A stretch of 64,000 nucleotides of DNA from Rhodococcus sp. 1163. GTDB lineage: Bacteria > Actinomycetota > Actinomycetes > Mycobacteriales > Mycobacteriaceae. A program made the translations under genes and the position numbers. Shown here in pieces: positions 29,947-37,894 of the stretch. Under the pieces are notes generated by a model. That model was not told where the DNA came from, searched no databases, and saw only the letters and a program-made list of their open reading frames with translations. The stretch lies in assembly GCF_002091985.1 (NCBI RefSeq), contig NZ_MKKX01000018.1, positions 250,501 through 314,500 on the forward strand. Reading direction: 5' to 3'. Position 1 is the stretch's first letter. Each line of letters starts with the position of its first letter.

Positions 29947-29964
29947 AGTGAACGGGAGGTGAAC
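29947..29964. promoter_or_regulatory. Candidate Pho box (two 11-bp direct repeats)
   Basis: AGTGAAC at 29947-29953 and GGTGAAC at 29958-29964 are spaced by exactly 11 bases. On the minus strand they read GTTCACC-N4-GTTCACT, matching the PhoP/RegX3 direct-repeat consensus of actinobacteria. The site is 83 bases from the pit start and 80 bases from the divergent 449-residue protein. The link to phosphate fits the neighbouring transporter. Confidence 0.6.
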
Positions 29965-30046
29965 AGGTGGCGTCGGGCAGGGACCGAAGAAGAACACTTC
30001 AGGGGAAGTTAACGGATCGAGGTGCACAGGCGTCACACTTTGTAGT

Positions 30047-31213
30047 GTGAGCGCAGAATTCGTCGTACTTCTGGTTGTCGTCGTGACCGCTTTGGCGTTC
30101 GACTTCACCAACGGTTTCCATGACACCGCCAACGCCATGGCGACGTCGATCGCAACAGGGGCACTGAAGCCCAAGGTTGCAGTCACCCTGTCCGCCGTCT
30201 TGAATCTCGTCGGCGCATTCCTGTCCGTGGAGGTGGCAGCGACCGTCGCCAAAGGCATCGTCAACCTCGGCGATACCGGTGGCCAAGCACTGCTGACCAT
30301 CATCTTCGCCGGTCTCGTCGGCGGGATACTGTGGAATCTCGCAACGTGGCTCCTCGGCATACCGTCCAGCTCGTCACATGCACTGTTCGGCGGGCTCATC
30401 GGCGCGACGATCGCAGGCCTCGGCACGTCGGGGGTCGTCTGGGACGGCGTGTGGAGCAAAATCGTGCTCCCCGCCGTGCTTGCACCCGTCGTCGCAGGTC
30501 TCGTTGCCACTGTCGGCACCCGGCTCATCTACCGCATCACCAATGCGGTGCCGGAGAAGTCGAGGGAGCGTGGCTTCCGCTGGGGCCAGATCGGCTCCGC
30601 ATCGCTGGTCTCGCTCGCCCACGGCACCAACGACGCCCAGAAGACGATGGGCGTCATCTTCCTGGCTCTCGTCGCGTATGGCACGGTCAGCCCCGAAGCC
30701 GACATGCCGTTGTGGGTCAAGTTCACCTGCGCACTCGCGATCGCACTGGGCACCTACCTCGGTGGTTGGCGTGTCATCCGCACCCTCGGCAAGGGACTCG
30801 TCGAAATCGCGTCCCCCCAGGGAATGGCAGCGGAATCTTCCTCCGCCGCAATCATCCTGACCTCCAGCCACCTGGGACTTCCGTTGTCGACGACCCAGGT
30901 TGCGACCGGATCCATCCTCGGCTCGGGCGTGGGAAAGCCGGGCGCACAGGTCCGCTGGAACGTCGCGGGACGGATGGCCGTCGCGTGGGTCATCACCCTG
31001 CCCCTCGCAGGCGTCGTCGGCGCGGCGTGCTGGCACCTCGCCGATCTCGTCGGCGGACTGCCCGGCGTGCTGGTCGTCTTCGCCATTCTCATCGCCTTGG
31101 CGGCCTTCATGTACCTGCGGTCGCGTCGCCAGCCGATCGACCCGAACAACGTCAACGACGAGTGGGACGGCGGCCTCGTTCCGGCCGACGAGAAGTCCCC
31201 CACAACGGTTTAG
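30047..31213 (+). CDS. pitA: Low-affinity inorganic phosphate transporter, PiT family
   Basis: 388 residues with about ten membrane segments. The duplicated PiT signature is present: DFTNGFHDTANAMATSI near residue 17 and SLAHGTNDAQKTMGVI near residue 190. It carries phosphate with protons or as metal complexes. GTG start at 30047; no clear Shine-Dalgarno. The three small genes that follow have the same order as in mycobacteria. Probably controlled through the Pho-box-like repeats upstream. Confidence 0.93.
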   Translation: MSAEFVVLLVVVVTALAFDFTNGFHDTANAMATSIATGALKPKVAVTLSAVLNLVGAFLSVEVAATVAKGIVNLGDTGGQALLTIIFAGLVGGILWNLATWLLGIPSSSSHALFGGLIGATIAGLGTSGVVWDGVWSKIVLPAVLAPVVAGLVATVGTRLIYRITNAVPEKSRERGFRWGQIGSASLVSLAHGTNDAQKTMGVIFLALVAYGTVSPEADMPLWVKFTCALAIALGTYLGGWRVIRTLGKGLVEIASPQGMAAESSSAAIILTSSHLGLPLSTTQVATGSILGSGVGKPGAQVRWNVAGRMAVAWVITLPLAGVVGAACWHLADLVGGLPGVLVVFAILIALAAFMYLRSRRQPIDPNNVNDEWDGGLVPADEKSPTTV

Positions 31214-31224
31214 GAAGAACGGCA

Positions 31225-31512
31225 ATGGAAACCCTCACGCACACGCTCGACTCGCTGTGGAAAGTCGTACTCGTCGGACTGCTTCTCGGAGCAGGCCTGC
31301 CGGCAATCTTCGCGCTGGGCCTGCGAGCCCTCGCCGTCGGTGAGACACCGGACGATGCGACAGGCACCACCTCGTTCCGCACTACCCGCCCAGCCGCGGC
31401 CACCGCCGTCGCGGCGCTCTGCTTCGCCGTTGTCGTACTCGCCATCGTCGCTGGGATTCTCTTCATCATGAAGGACTTCCTCGACAACACGTTCGGGATT
31501 TCCGTCTTCTGA
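31225..31512 (+). CDS. Small two-TM membrane protein
   Basis: 95 residues, ATG start with AGGA upstream. Two membrane segments: VVLVGLLLGAGLPAIFALGL near the N-terminus and ATAVAALCFAVVVLAIVAGILFIM near the C-terminus. Starts 11 bases after pitA, so co-transcribed; a homologue follows pitA in mycobacteria. Function unknown, perhaps linked to phosphate uptake. Confidence 0.85.
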   Translation: METLTHTLDSLWKVVLVGLLLGAGLPAIFALGLRALAVGETPDDATGTTSFRTTRPAAATAVAALCFAVVVLAIVAGILFIMKDFLDNTFGISVF

Positions 31513-31546
31513 TCCACTCGCTATTCGACCAGGAAGGACAGCCGTC

Positions 31547-31876
31547 ATGACCGACCCCAAGACCCCGTTTCCCGCATCCGTCCTCCAATGGTTGCGTGCC
31601 GGCTACCCGGAGGGCATACCTCCGAAGGATCGCTTCCCCCTCGTGGCTCTGCTGCGTCGCGCCGAATTGACCGACGCCCAAGTACACGAGGTCGTACTCG
31701 GCTTGGTCGCCCCCATCGGTGGTGCGCTGAGTGCCGGGGCGATCTCCAACGACGAGATCTCCGAGTTCATCAAGGAACTGATCGATACCGAGCCGACCCC
31801 CGAAGACATTGCTCGCGTCTCGGCCCGACTCGCTGCAGGCGGATGGCCCCTCGCAGATCCGGTATCGCTGAAGTAG
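31547..31876 (+). CDS. DUF3349 protein, copy 1
   Basis: 109 residues of DUF3349, small helical proteins of actinobacteria. The N-terminal WLRAGYPEGIPPKDRFPLVALLRR and C-terminal DIARVSARLAAGGWPLADP blocks are the family signature. No enzymatic motif. ATG start with AGGA 10 bases before. It abuts copy 2 with no gap. Confidence 0.9.
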   Translation: MTDPKTPFPASVLQWLRAGYPEGIPPKDRFPLVALLRRAELTDAQVHEVVLGLVAPIGGALSAGAISNDEISEFIKELIDTEPTPEDIARVSARLAAGGWPLADPVSLK

Positions 31877-32191
31877 ATGGCGGTTCCTTCGTTCCTCACC
31901 GCGATCCTCGATTGGTTCCGCGTCGGGTACCCCGAAGGCGTACCCGACGCGGACTACATTCCGCTGCTGGCGCTGCTGGCCCGCCGACTGTCCGACGAAG
32001 AGGTTCATTCCGTCATGGATGCGCTCATCGCCGACGGGCAACTTCCCGCGGACAAGGCAGGTATCGCGGTCACCATCACCAAGATCACCAACGAGATGCC
32101 ACGGGAAGAGGACATCGATCGGGTTCGGTCCAATCTCACGACGGGCGGATGGCCTCTCGCCGATCCGTTCACACTGGGAGCATCCGATTAG
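31877..32191 (+). CDS. DUF3349 protein, copy 2
   Basis: 104 residues. It repeats the pattern of the preceding gene: WFRVGYPEGVPDADYIPLLALLAR and DIDRVRSNLTTGGWPLADPF. Its ATG directly follows the upstream stop codon, so the pair is translationally coupled and arose by tandem duplication. Followed by menE 10 bases later. Function unknown. Confidence 0.9.
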   Translation: MAVPSFLTAILDWFRVGYPEGVPDADYIPLLALLARRLSDEEVHSVMDALIADGQLPADKAGIAVTITKITNEMPREEDIDRVRSNLTTGGWPLADPFTLGASD

Positions 32192-32201
32192 GCTCGCCGA
32201 T

Positions 32202-33350
32202 GTGGACCTGCTCGAAGAACTACCTATCCCGGCCGGGCCAGCCGCGGCAGATCTGTTGCCGCGGCTGAGCGACATACTCGACGGGAATTGCCCTGCGGTA
32301 CTTCCGGTCCCGGCATCCGACGAGCGCGAGAGCGCCCGGTTGCGCGACGCTTTGGCTCCCGGCACACCGATCGATTCCGCCGCCGCCCTCGTCGTGGCCA
32401 CGTCCGGCACCACAGGAACCCCGAAGGGTGCGATGCTCTCCGCGGCAGCGTTGCGGGCAAGTGGCACGGCTACGCACGAGCGCATCGGCGGCCCCGGCTC
32501 ATGGCTGTTGGCGTTACCCGCCCATCACATCGCCGGGTTACAGGTGTTGCTACGCAGTGTTCTCGCCGGCACCGAACCGGTGATACTCGACGTCTCCACC
32601 GGGTTCGACCCGTCGGCACTGCCTGCTGCCGTCGGCGCGCTCGCAGGCCCGCGTCGATACACCTCGCTCGTTCCCACCCAGCTCGTCAAAGCGCTGGACC
32701 AGCCTGCTGCCGTCGAGGCACTCGCGTCGTTGGATGCGGTACTGCTCGGTGGCGCAGCCGCACCCGCGCCCCTACGCGATCGGGCGGCCGCAGCCGGAAT
32801 CACCCTCGTCGGCACCTATGGGATGAGCGAGACCGCCGGCGGTTGCGTGTACGACGGCATGCCGCTCGATGGCGCCCTGGTCCGGATAGACAACGGCAGA
32901 GTCGTACTCGGTGGGGCCACCCTCGCGCTCGGCTACCGCGGCATGCCCGATCACCCTGCCTTCGCCGAGCCGGGGTGGTTCCGCACCGACGATGCCGGAG
33001 GTCTCCTCGACGGGGTGCTGTCGATACAGGGCCGCCTCGACGAGGCCATCACGACCGGCGGACTCACCGTCGTCCCGCAAGTCGTGGAAGCTGCACTCTC
33101 GACGCACCCGGCGGTGCGCGAGTGCGCGGTGGTCGGCCTCGACGACGAGCGCCTCGGACACCGAGTCGTGGTCGCTGTCGTCGGCGGTCCAGTGACATTG
33201 GCGGCGTTACGCGAACACGTCGGGAGCACGTTGGACGTCACCGCCGCGCCCCGCGAGCTGTACCTGCTCGACTCCCTGCCCACCCGCGGCCCCGGAAAAC
33301 TCGATCGAGCGGCGCTGCGTCTCGCGTTGGCCGGGCTGACGCCGTCGTAG
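32202..33350 (+). CDS. menE: o-Succinylbenzoate-CoA ligase
   Basis: 382-residue adenylate-forming enzyme that activates OSB for MenB. Motifs: ATP loop VATSGTTGTPKGAM, GTYGMSETAGG, GWFRTDD and the catalytic Lys in RGPGKLDRAAL at the C-terminus. The start is GTG 32202 (VDLLEELPIPAG), 10 bases after the DUF3349 stop; the open frame further upstream overlaps that gene. Short for the family, like the mycobacterial enzyme. Confidence 0.93.
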   Translation: MDLLEELPIPAGPAAADLLPRLSDILDGNCPAVLPVPASDERESARLRDALAPGTPIDSAAALVVATSGTTGTPKGAMLSAAALRASGTATHERIGGPGSWLLALPAHHIAGLQVLLRSVLAGTEPVILDVSTGFDPSALPAAVGALAGPRRYTSLVPTQLVKALDQPAAVEALASLDAVLLGGAAAPAPLRDRAAAAGITLVGTYGMSETAGGCVYDGMPLDGALVRIDNGRVVLGGATLALGYRGMPDHPAFAEPGWFRTDDAGGLLDGVLSIQGRLDEAITTGGLTVVPQVVEAALSTHPAVRECAVVGLDDERLGHRVVVAVVGGPVTLAALREHVGSTLDVTAAPRELYLLDSLPTRGPGKLDRAALRLALAGLTPS

Positions 33351-33367
33351 GTCTCGCTGCTTGGGTA

Positions 33368-33452
33368 AGCGCGCACCGTTTTTGCAAACCGAAACGCCAT
33401 TTCGACGTCCGAGGACGGGGGTGCGGTTGGCAAAAAGGGTGTGCGCTCGGTG
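33368..33452. repeat. Imperfect long inverted repeat downstream of menE
   Basis: Left arm around gcgcaccgtttttgcaaacc (33372-33391) and right arm around ggttggcaaaaagggtgtgc (33424-33447) are imperfect inverted copies. Between them sits a smaller palindrome, CGAAACGCCATTTCG. It could be the menE terminator or a dispersed intergenic element; copies elsewhere cannot be seen here. Confidence 0.5.
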
Positions 33453-33507
33453 TGCTCCGGCTCGACCGAGTAGGAACTGTCGGAGCGTTCGTGCAAGCAT
33501 TTCGGGC

Positions 33508-34281
33508 ATGAGCACTCTGGTCTGCTTTCACGCCCATCCCGACGACGAGGTCTTCACCACCGGCGGGATCATGCGTCTCGCCGCCGACGCCGGTCACCGC
33601 GTCGTTCTGGTCGTCGCAACCGACGGTGCACTCGGCGAGTTCCCCGACGGCATCCTCCGCGACGGCGAAACCCTGGTCGAGCGACGCAAGTTCGAGGTGG
33701 AGAGCTCTGCGTCGGTCCTCGGCGCCGACCGTGTGGTGATGCTGCACTATGCGGACTCGGGGATGGCCGGGACCGTCGAGAACGACAATCCCGAGGCGTT
33801 CTGCAATGCCGATGTGGATGCGGCCGCGCGAAAGCTGGCCGACGTGCTCGCAGAAGAGCAGGCCGATGTCCTCACGATCTACGACCCCAACGGTGGTTAC
33901 GGGCATCCCGATCACATCAAGGTGCATGTCGTGGGTATGCGTGCGGCCGAACTAGCAGGCATCGCACACGTCTACGAGGCTACGACCAACCGCGACCATA
34001 TGAAGGCTCTCGTGATGGCAAACCCGAATTGGTCCGAGGAGAACTCTCCGCCCGACCTCGATTCGTTCGGGCTCCCGGAAGCAGAGATCACCACGATCGT
34101 CGACGTCAGCGCCGCGATGGACGCCAAGCGGGCAGCGATGCACGCGCATCAGACTCAGGTCGGCGACTTCGGACCGTTCCTGGATCTGCCGCTCGACATG
34201 CTCACAGCTGCCTTCGGCCGCGAGTGGTTCCGCCGGGTCGGTGCCGAGCCTGGTCCGACGGAAACGTCACTGGCCCTGTGA
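33508..34281 (+). CDS. PIG-L family deacetylase (MshB/Mca-like)
   Basis: 257 residues, LmbE/PIG-L fold zinc hydrolase. Zinc motif HPDDE at residues 10-14 and a second one, GHPDH, near residue 134; Asp13 is the probable base. Relatives deacetylate GlcNAc-inositol (MshB) or cleave mycothiol conjugates (Mca). The exact substrate is not resolved; a mycothiol-related role is plausible in this organism group. ATG start at 33508; the open frame upstream is not used. Confidence 0.85.
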   Translation: MSTLVCFHAHPDDEVFTTGGIMRLAADAGHRVVLVVATDGALGEFPDGILRDGETLVERRKFEVESSASVLGADRVVMLHYADSGMAGTVENDNPEAFCNADVDAAARKLADVLAEEQADVLTIYDPNGGYGHPDHIKVHVVGMRAAELAGIAHVYEATTNRDHMKALVMANPNWSEENSPPDLDSFGLPEAEITTIVDVSAAMDAKRAAMHAHQTQVGDFGPFLDLPLDMLTAAFGREWFRRVGAEPGPTETSLAL

Positions 34282-34300
34282 CGGGTCGACCCAGTGACGG

Positions 34301-34834
34301 TCAGCGTGCGGACCGCACTTTCAGGTCACCGAACATCGAGAACGATCGGATCTTGATGGTGGGCGCATACGGTCCCGGGTCGACCGACCCCGTATCGATG
34401 TCGCGATCGCCGAGGAGGTCGAATCCTCCGATCTCGACGTTCACGCCGTCGGGCACGATCAGCTCGGAGTCGCCGAAGAGCGAGACGATGGTGATGGTCG
34501 ATTCGTTGGAGCCGATGATTGCGGACCGTAGATCCAAGGTGAGGTCACCCATGATCAGCATTGCCACTGTCGACTTCGCCAAGGCCCATCGGCCCGCGCG
34601 CTTCACATCACTCAACAGGCACAGGATTTTCGACTGAGATTGCGCACGTGTCGGGACGGGTTCCATCGTGTTGGGCGCTATCGCATCGAGTTCGTTCTGC
34701 TTTACCGTCGGCGCCCACACCACGGCCGCGTGGTCGGAATATTGTGCAAGCGTCAGTCTTCCTTCACCGACCGCTCGTTCCAGCCTCGTTTGTGCAGCAC
34801 CACGGGCATTTTCGAGTTCACTTGCCTCAGACAT
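34301..34834 (-). CDS. DUF1707 and LiaF-like C-terminal domain protein
   Basis: 177 residues. N-terminal DUF1707 helix-turn domain (about 5-50: ARGAAQTRLERAVGEGRLTLAQYSDHAAVVW), then a beta-rich domain (about 90-177: GDLTLDLRSAIIGSNESTITIVSLFGDSELIVPDGV) resembling the LiaF C-terminal region. No membrane segment visible. DUF1707 proteins are often membrane- or envelope-stress linked. ATG start. Confidence 0.8.
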   Translation of the reverse strand: MSEASELENARGAAQTRLERAVGEGRLTLAQYSDHAAVVWAPTVKQNELDAIAPNTMEPVPTRAQSQSKILCLLSDVKRAGRWALAKSTVAMLIMGDLTLDLRSAIIGSNESTITIVSLFGDSELIVPDGVNVEIGGFDLLGDRDIDTGSVDPGPYAPTIKIRSFSMFGDLKVRSAR

Positions 34835-35013
34835 AGTGCACAGGGTACGTCGGGTTCGTCCGTTTCAGCATTTATTGGGGCACCCTCGAACACACGACCC
34901 GCAAAGGCGACCGACCAGTCGACGCCTGCCCGCGGCCGCCTGCTCATCTCGGTTGGCCAAGGTGCATTCGATCTCTTCATCCTCCGAAATCGCTGGTCGG
35001 AAGCAGAGTGAGA

Positions 35014-35035
35014 TACTGTGGATCAGATCACAGTA
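35014..35035. promoter_or_regulatory. 22-bp palindromic operator candidate upstream of IclR gene
   Basis: TACTGTG-N8-CACAGTA, a perfect 7-bp inverted repeat with TGTGGATCAGATCACA at its core. This resembles a CRP/GlxR-type site (TGTGA-N6-TCACA, one mismatch). It lies 42 bases before the IclR start, so it could be that regulator's operator or a CRP-type site. Confidence 0.6.
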
Positions 35036-35076
35036 GGGCCGTCGTCCCTACCGAAAGCGCGGGAGGTTGGTAACCG

Positions 35077-35856
35077 ATGCATGTACATGTCGACCCGCCC
35101 TCGGACCAGCTCAGCAGGGCCGAGCTCATGCTCGAGACATTACAGACAGAGGGCTTTCTGACACTGACGCAAATGGTTCATGCCACCGGGATCCCGCGCT
35201 CGTCGGCGCACCGTCTACTCGAACGCATGGTCCGTCTCCGGTGGCTGCTACGTGTCGGTGATGTATACGAAATCGGCGTTCGGATGTTCGAACTCGGCTC
35301 AGAAGGGGTGCGCACCCACTGGTTCTATCGGCTGGCCCGTCCTCATCTGTTCGAACTGCAGCAACGCACAAAGCTAGTTGTACACCTTGCCTACCTCGAC
35401 GGCGGAGACGTTGTGTATTGGGAAAAGCTCGATGGCGAATTCGGTGCACATATACCCACGCGCATCGGGGGCCATCAGCCGGCGCACCGCACAGCACTGG
35501 GTAAAGCGCTACTGGCCGCCGAGCCGGAAGAATACCTACACTCTCCAGTGTTCGACCGCATGAAACCCGGCACACCCAGAACGATCGTTACCCGAGAGGA
35601 ACTTTCGCGAGAGGTCGGGAACGTACGCAGAGATGACATAGCCTTCGACCGCGGGGAAGGACTCGTCGATATCGGCTGTGTGGCAAGCGCTGTCAGCGCA
35701 GGCCAGGCCATGTCGAGCGACGGCCGTCATACCGTGGCCGCCATTTCCATCTGCGGTCCACTCGATCACATCGATTCTCGAATGGTCAGCGCGGTACGCT
35801 CCGCGTCGCGCGAGATTTCGCGTTCTGTGGGAGTCAATCCGATGTCCAAGGCATGA
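35077..35856 (+). CDS. IclR-family transcriptional regulator
   Basis: 259 residues. N-terminal winged HTH (about 12-75: MLETLQTEGFLTLTQMVHATGIPRSSAHRLLERM) and C-terminal IclR effector domain (PARPHLFELQQRTKLVVHLAYLDGGDVVYWEKLDG-like, about 85-250) with TALGKALLAAEPEEY. IclR proteins respond to aromatic or small organic acids and often control adjacent degradation genes. Divergent or convergent with the HsaC-like gene and probably controls this cluster. ATG start with GGGAGG about 11 bases upstream. Confidence 0.9.
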   Translation: MHVHVDPPSDQLSRAELMLETLQTEGFLTLTQMVHATGIPRSSAHRLLERMVRLRWLLRVGDVYEIGVRMFELGSEGVRTHWFYRLARPHLFELQQRTKLVVHLAYLDGGDVVYWEKLDGEFGAHIPTRIGGHQPAHRTALGKALLAAEPEEYLHSPVFDRMKPGTPRTIVTREELSREVGNVRRDDIAFDRGEGLVDIGCVASAVSAGQAMSSDGRHTVAAISICGPLDHIDSRMVSAVRSASREISRSVGVNPMSKA

Positions 35857-35949
35857 GCATCACGGGTTCTGGCGACATTCGGGATATTTAGCACATAGGG
35901 ACGCAAGGCGTGTGCCGGCACCGTAGTGCGGCCACCACCTACGCAGCGT

Positions 35950-35988
35950 AGCGTTCGATCATGCTGCAGTGGAGCATGATCGAACGCT
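35950..35988. terminator. 16-bp perfect hairpin after IclR gene
   Basis: AGCGTTCGATCATGCT pairing with AGCATGATCGAACGCT around a 7-base loop. It lies between the convergent IclR and HsaC-like genes. No T tract follows, so termination is an inference; an alternative is a protein binding site. Confidence 0.55.
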
Positions 35989-36028
35989 CGCAAACCTGCG
36001 GTCTTGCGTGTGGTCGGGCCTGAGTCGC

Positions 36029-36065
36029 CTATCGAGTAGGCAACCCAGGATTGCGCACTCGATAG
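36029..36065. repeat. Inverted repeat CTATCGAGT / ACTCGATAG
   Basis: Perfect 9-bp arms at 36029-36037 and 36057-36065 with a 19-base spacer, between the 16-bp hairpin and the end of the HsaC-like gene. A second termination signal or a binding site; not resolved. Confidence 0.45.
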
Positions 36066-36112
36066 ACGAGCACATCAGCGCTACACCGTTACGTGACCGC
36101 ACTTCTTTTCAT

Positions 36113-37039
36113 TCAAGCGTTGTCGGCCGCGTCTCGAGCTTCCGCCAGTTCCCGTGCCCAAGCCCAGTCATGGCCCCAGTAGCTGTCCTGCGTAATTTCT
36201 TCGGAAGTGTAGAAAGCCTCGTCGACGAGCGAGCCTTCGGTTCCGTACTCGATGTCCCATCCACCCGGTGACTGGACATAGAACGAGATCATCTGGTCGT
36301 TGGTGTGCCGACCGAGGGTCGACGATACCGGGAACCGCCGTTTCATCACCTCGTCGAGCGCCCGTCCGACCGCGTCCAGTTGGTCGACTTCGACCATGAT
36401 GTGCACCAGTCCAGGATCTTTGCCTTCGGGGACCGGCATCAGGGCGAGGCTGTGGTGACGCTGATTCACGCCGAGAAATCTGATCCGCTGTACGCCGAAC
36501 TCCGCAGGCACGGGCATCCGCATGGCTCCGCGCGGTAGGAATCCCAGTGTCTCGGTGTAGAAACGATAGGTTTCATCGAAATTCGTCGATGGGACGACCA
36601 CATGCCCCAACCCCTGATCGCCTGTGACGAACTTCTGGGCATGCTTGGTGAGCACCGGACTGTGGTCGAGAACCGGTCCGTGAAAGAACTCGAGCGGTGT
36701 GCCGCCCGGGTCCGTCATGGCGAACCCTTCCTCGACCCGTCGAGTGTCGGTTGCCTCCTGCGACATCGGCTCGACGACGTAACCTGCTTCTTCCAGCCGA
36801 CCTCGAAGGTGAGCCAAGGCCAACTGATCGCGCACTTCCCATCCGACTGCTGTCACGCGATCGTGCGAACTCGGGACCACGGTCAGCCGTGACACACGCT
36901 CGTCCATTCGCAGATACAGGGCTTCTCGATCCGGGCCGGACCCCTCGTCGAAACCCAGTACATCGAACGCCAGCTCGCGCCACCGATCGATATCCGTTGC
37001 CTCGATGGTCACGTATCCGAGACCCTTGACTTCACTCAT
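36113..37039 (-). CDS. Type I extradiol dioxygenase, HsaC/BphC-like
   Basis: 308 residues, two vicinal-oxygen-chelate modules. The iron ligands of HsaC/BphC enzymes align as His146 (GLGHVVVP), His213 (LVHIMVEV) and Glu264 (DIEYGTEG); His195-His196 in QRHHSLAL fill the active-site region. It cleaves catechol-like rings next to a hydroxyl. The sequence resembles HsaC, the 3,4-DHSA dioxygenase of steroid degradation, but 2,3-dihydroxybiphenyl or related substrates remain possible. ATG 37039 chosen; the longer frame is not supported. Divergent from the KSI-like gene. Confidence 0.88.
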   Translation of the reverse strand: MSEVKGLGYVTIEATDIDRWRELAFDVLGFDEGSGPDREALYLRMDERVSRLTVVPSSHDRVTAVGWEVRDQLALAHLRGRLEEAGYVVEPMSQEATDTRRVEEGFAMTDPGGTPLEFFHGPVLDHSPVLTKHAQKFVTGDQGLGHVVVPSTNFDETYRFYTETLGFLPRGAMRMPVPAEFGVQRIRFLGVNQRHHSLALMPVPEGKDPGLVHIMVEVDQLDAVGRALDEVMKRRFPVSSTLGRHTNDQMISFYVQSPGGWDIEYGTEGSLVDEAFYTSEEITQDSYWGHDWAWARELAEARDAADNA

Positions 37040-37307
37040 GATTCCTCGTTTCCCGTTCAAGAATTGGGGAGAGAACGACCTTGCTGTGATTGCAGCGCCT
37101 CTTCGCTGTGCAGTCGAAACGCGCTCTGCCCGAAGACCGACAACCGACAACCGCCAACAACGTATTGCGTCTGTTCGACTATCGAAGTGAGCCCTTCCGC
37201 TCATCGGGAAGCCGGCCGGAACAATCGAGTGACATCATGCGGCGCGAGAAGCTCCACCGACCGGTCCGCTCAGTAGGAGTAGCGGCGTTCAAGACTGTGG
37301 ACGGCCG

Positions 37308-37313
37308 TATTTT
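37308..37313 (+). promoter_or_regulatory. -10 box of KSI-like gene (leaderless candidate)
   Basis: TATTTT, then CTTCAC, then the ATG at 37320. The 6-base gap puts the transcription start at or next to the ATG. No Shine-Dalgarno is present. No clear -35 was found. Confidence 0.55.
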
Positions 37314-37319
37314 CTTCAC

Positions 37320-37706
37320 ATGACCCCTACCGAAGTCACCAGAGAGAAGGCTCTCTCCACCGTCAACCAGTACCTGACCGCGATCGCTGATGCGACCTCG
37401 ACGGAGCAGATCGCAATCCTGTACGCCGAAGGAGCAACAGTGCAGGATCCGGTCGGATCAGATCCGATCTGTGGCAGGAAAGCGATTGCGGCATTCTTCA
37501 CGCCGTTGATTCAGACCCGACGAGAGACCGAACTGCTCAATTTCCGCCACAGCGGCGATTCAGCAGCTTTCCACTTTCGGGTACGCACCTACACGGCGGA
37601 AGGAGTTGTCACAATCGAGCCGTTCGATGTGATGACGTTCGATGTGGAAGGACACATCACCTCGACGAAAGCATATTGGTCACCCGAGGACGTCCGGATG
37701 TCATGA
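37320..37706 (+). CDS. Delta5-3-ketosteroid isomerase-like protein
   Basis: 128 residues, SnoaL/NTF2-like fold. The region AEGATVQDPVGSDP closely parallels ketosteroid isomerases, and all three catalytic residues can be placed: Tyr18 (NQYLTAI), Asp43 (VQDPVG) and Asp103 (EPFDVMTF). These isomerise delta5- to delta4-3-ketosteroids. Substrate inferred from residues and from the HsaA/HsaC-like neighbours. No Shine-Dalgarno; a leaderless promoter precedes the ATG. Confidence 0.78.
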   Translation: MTPTEVTREKALSTVNQYLTAIADATSTEQIAILYAEGATVQDPVGSDPICGRKAIAAFFTPLIQTRRETELLNFRHSGDSAAFHFRVRTYTAEGVVTIEPFDVMTFDVEGHITSTKAYWSPEDVRMS

Positions 37707-37894
37707 GATCGGACGATTCGAGCCACTGCAGGCGGTCACCGCGAGCATGATTGCCGTCTTCGACAAAATTAGTCGCAGCAACACTGCGCTTCCGATGAGC
37801 GGGAGCTCCCGTTCTTTCGGAGGACCGCCGGAACCTACTGTGATCAAGGACTCAGCTACAGGGTGAGTCGCCCGACATCACACGGAGGTACACG

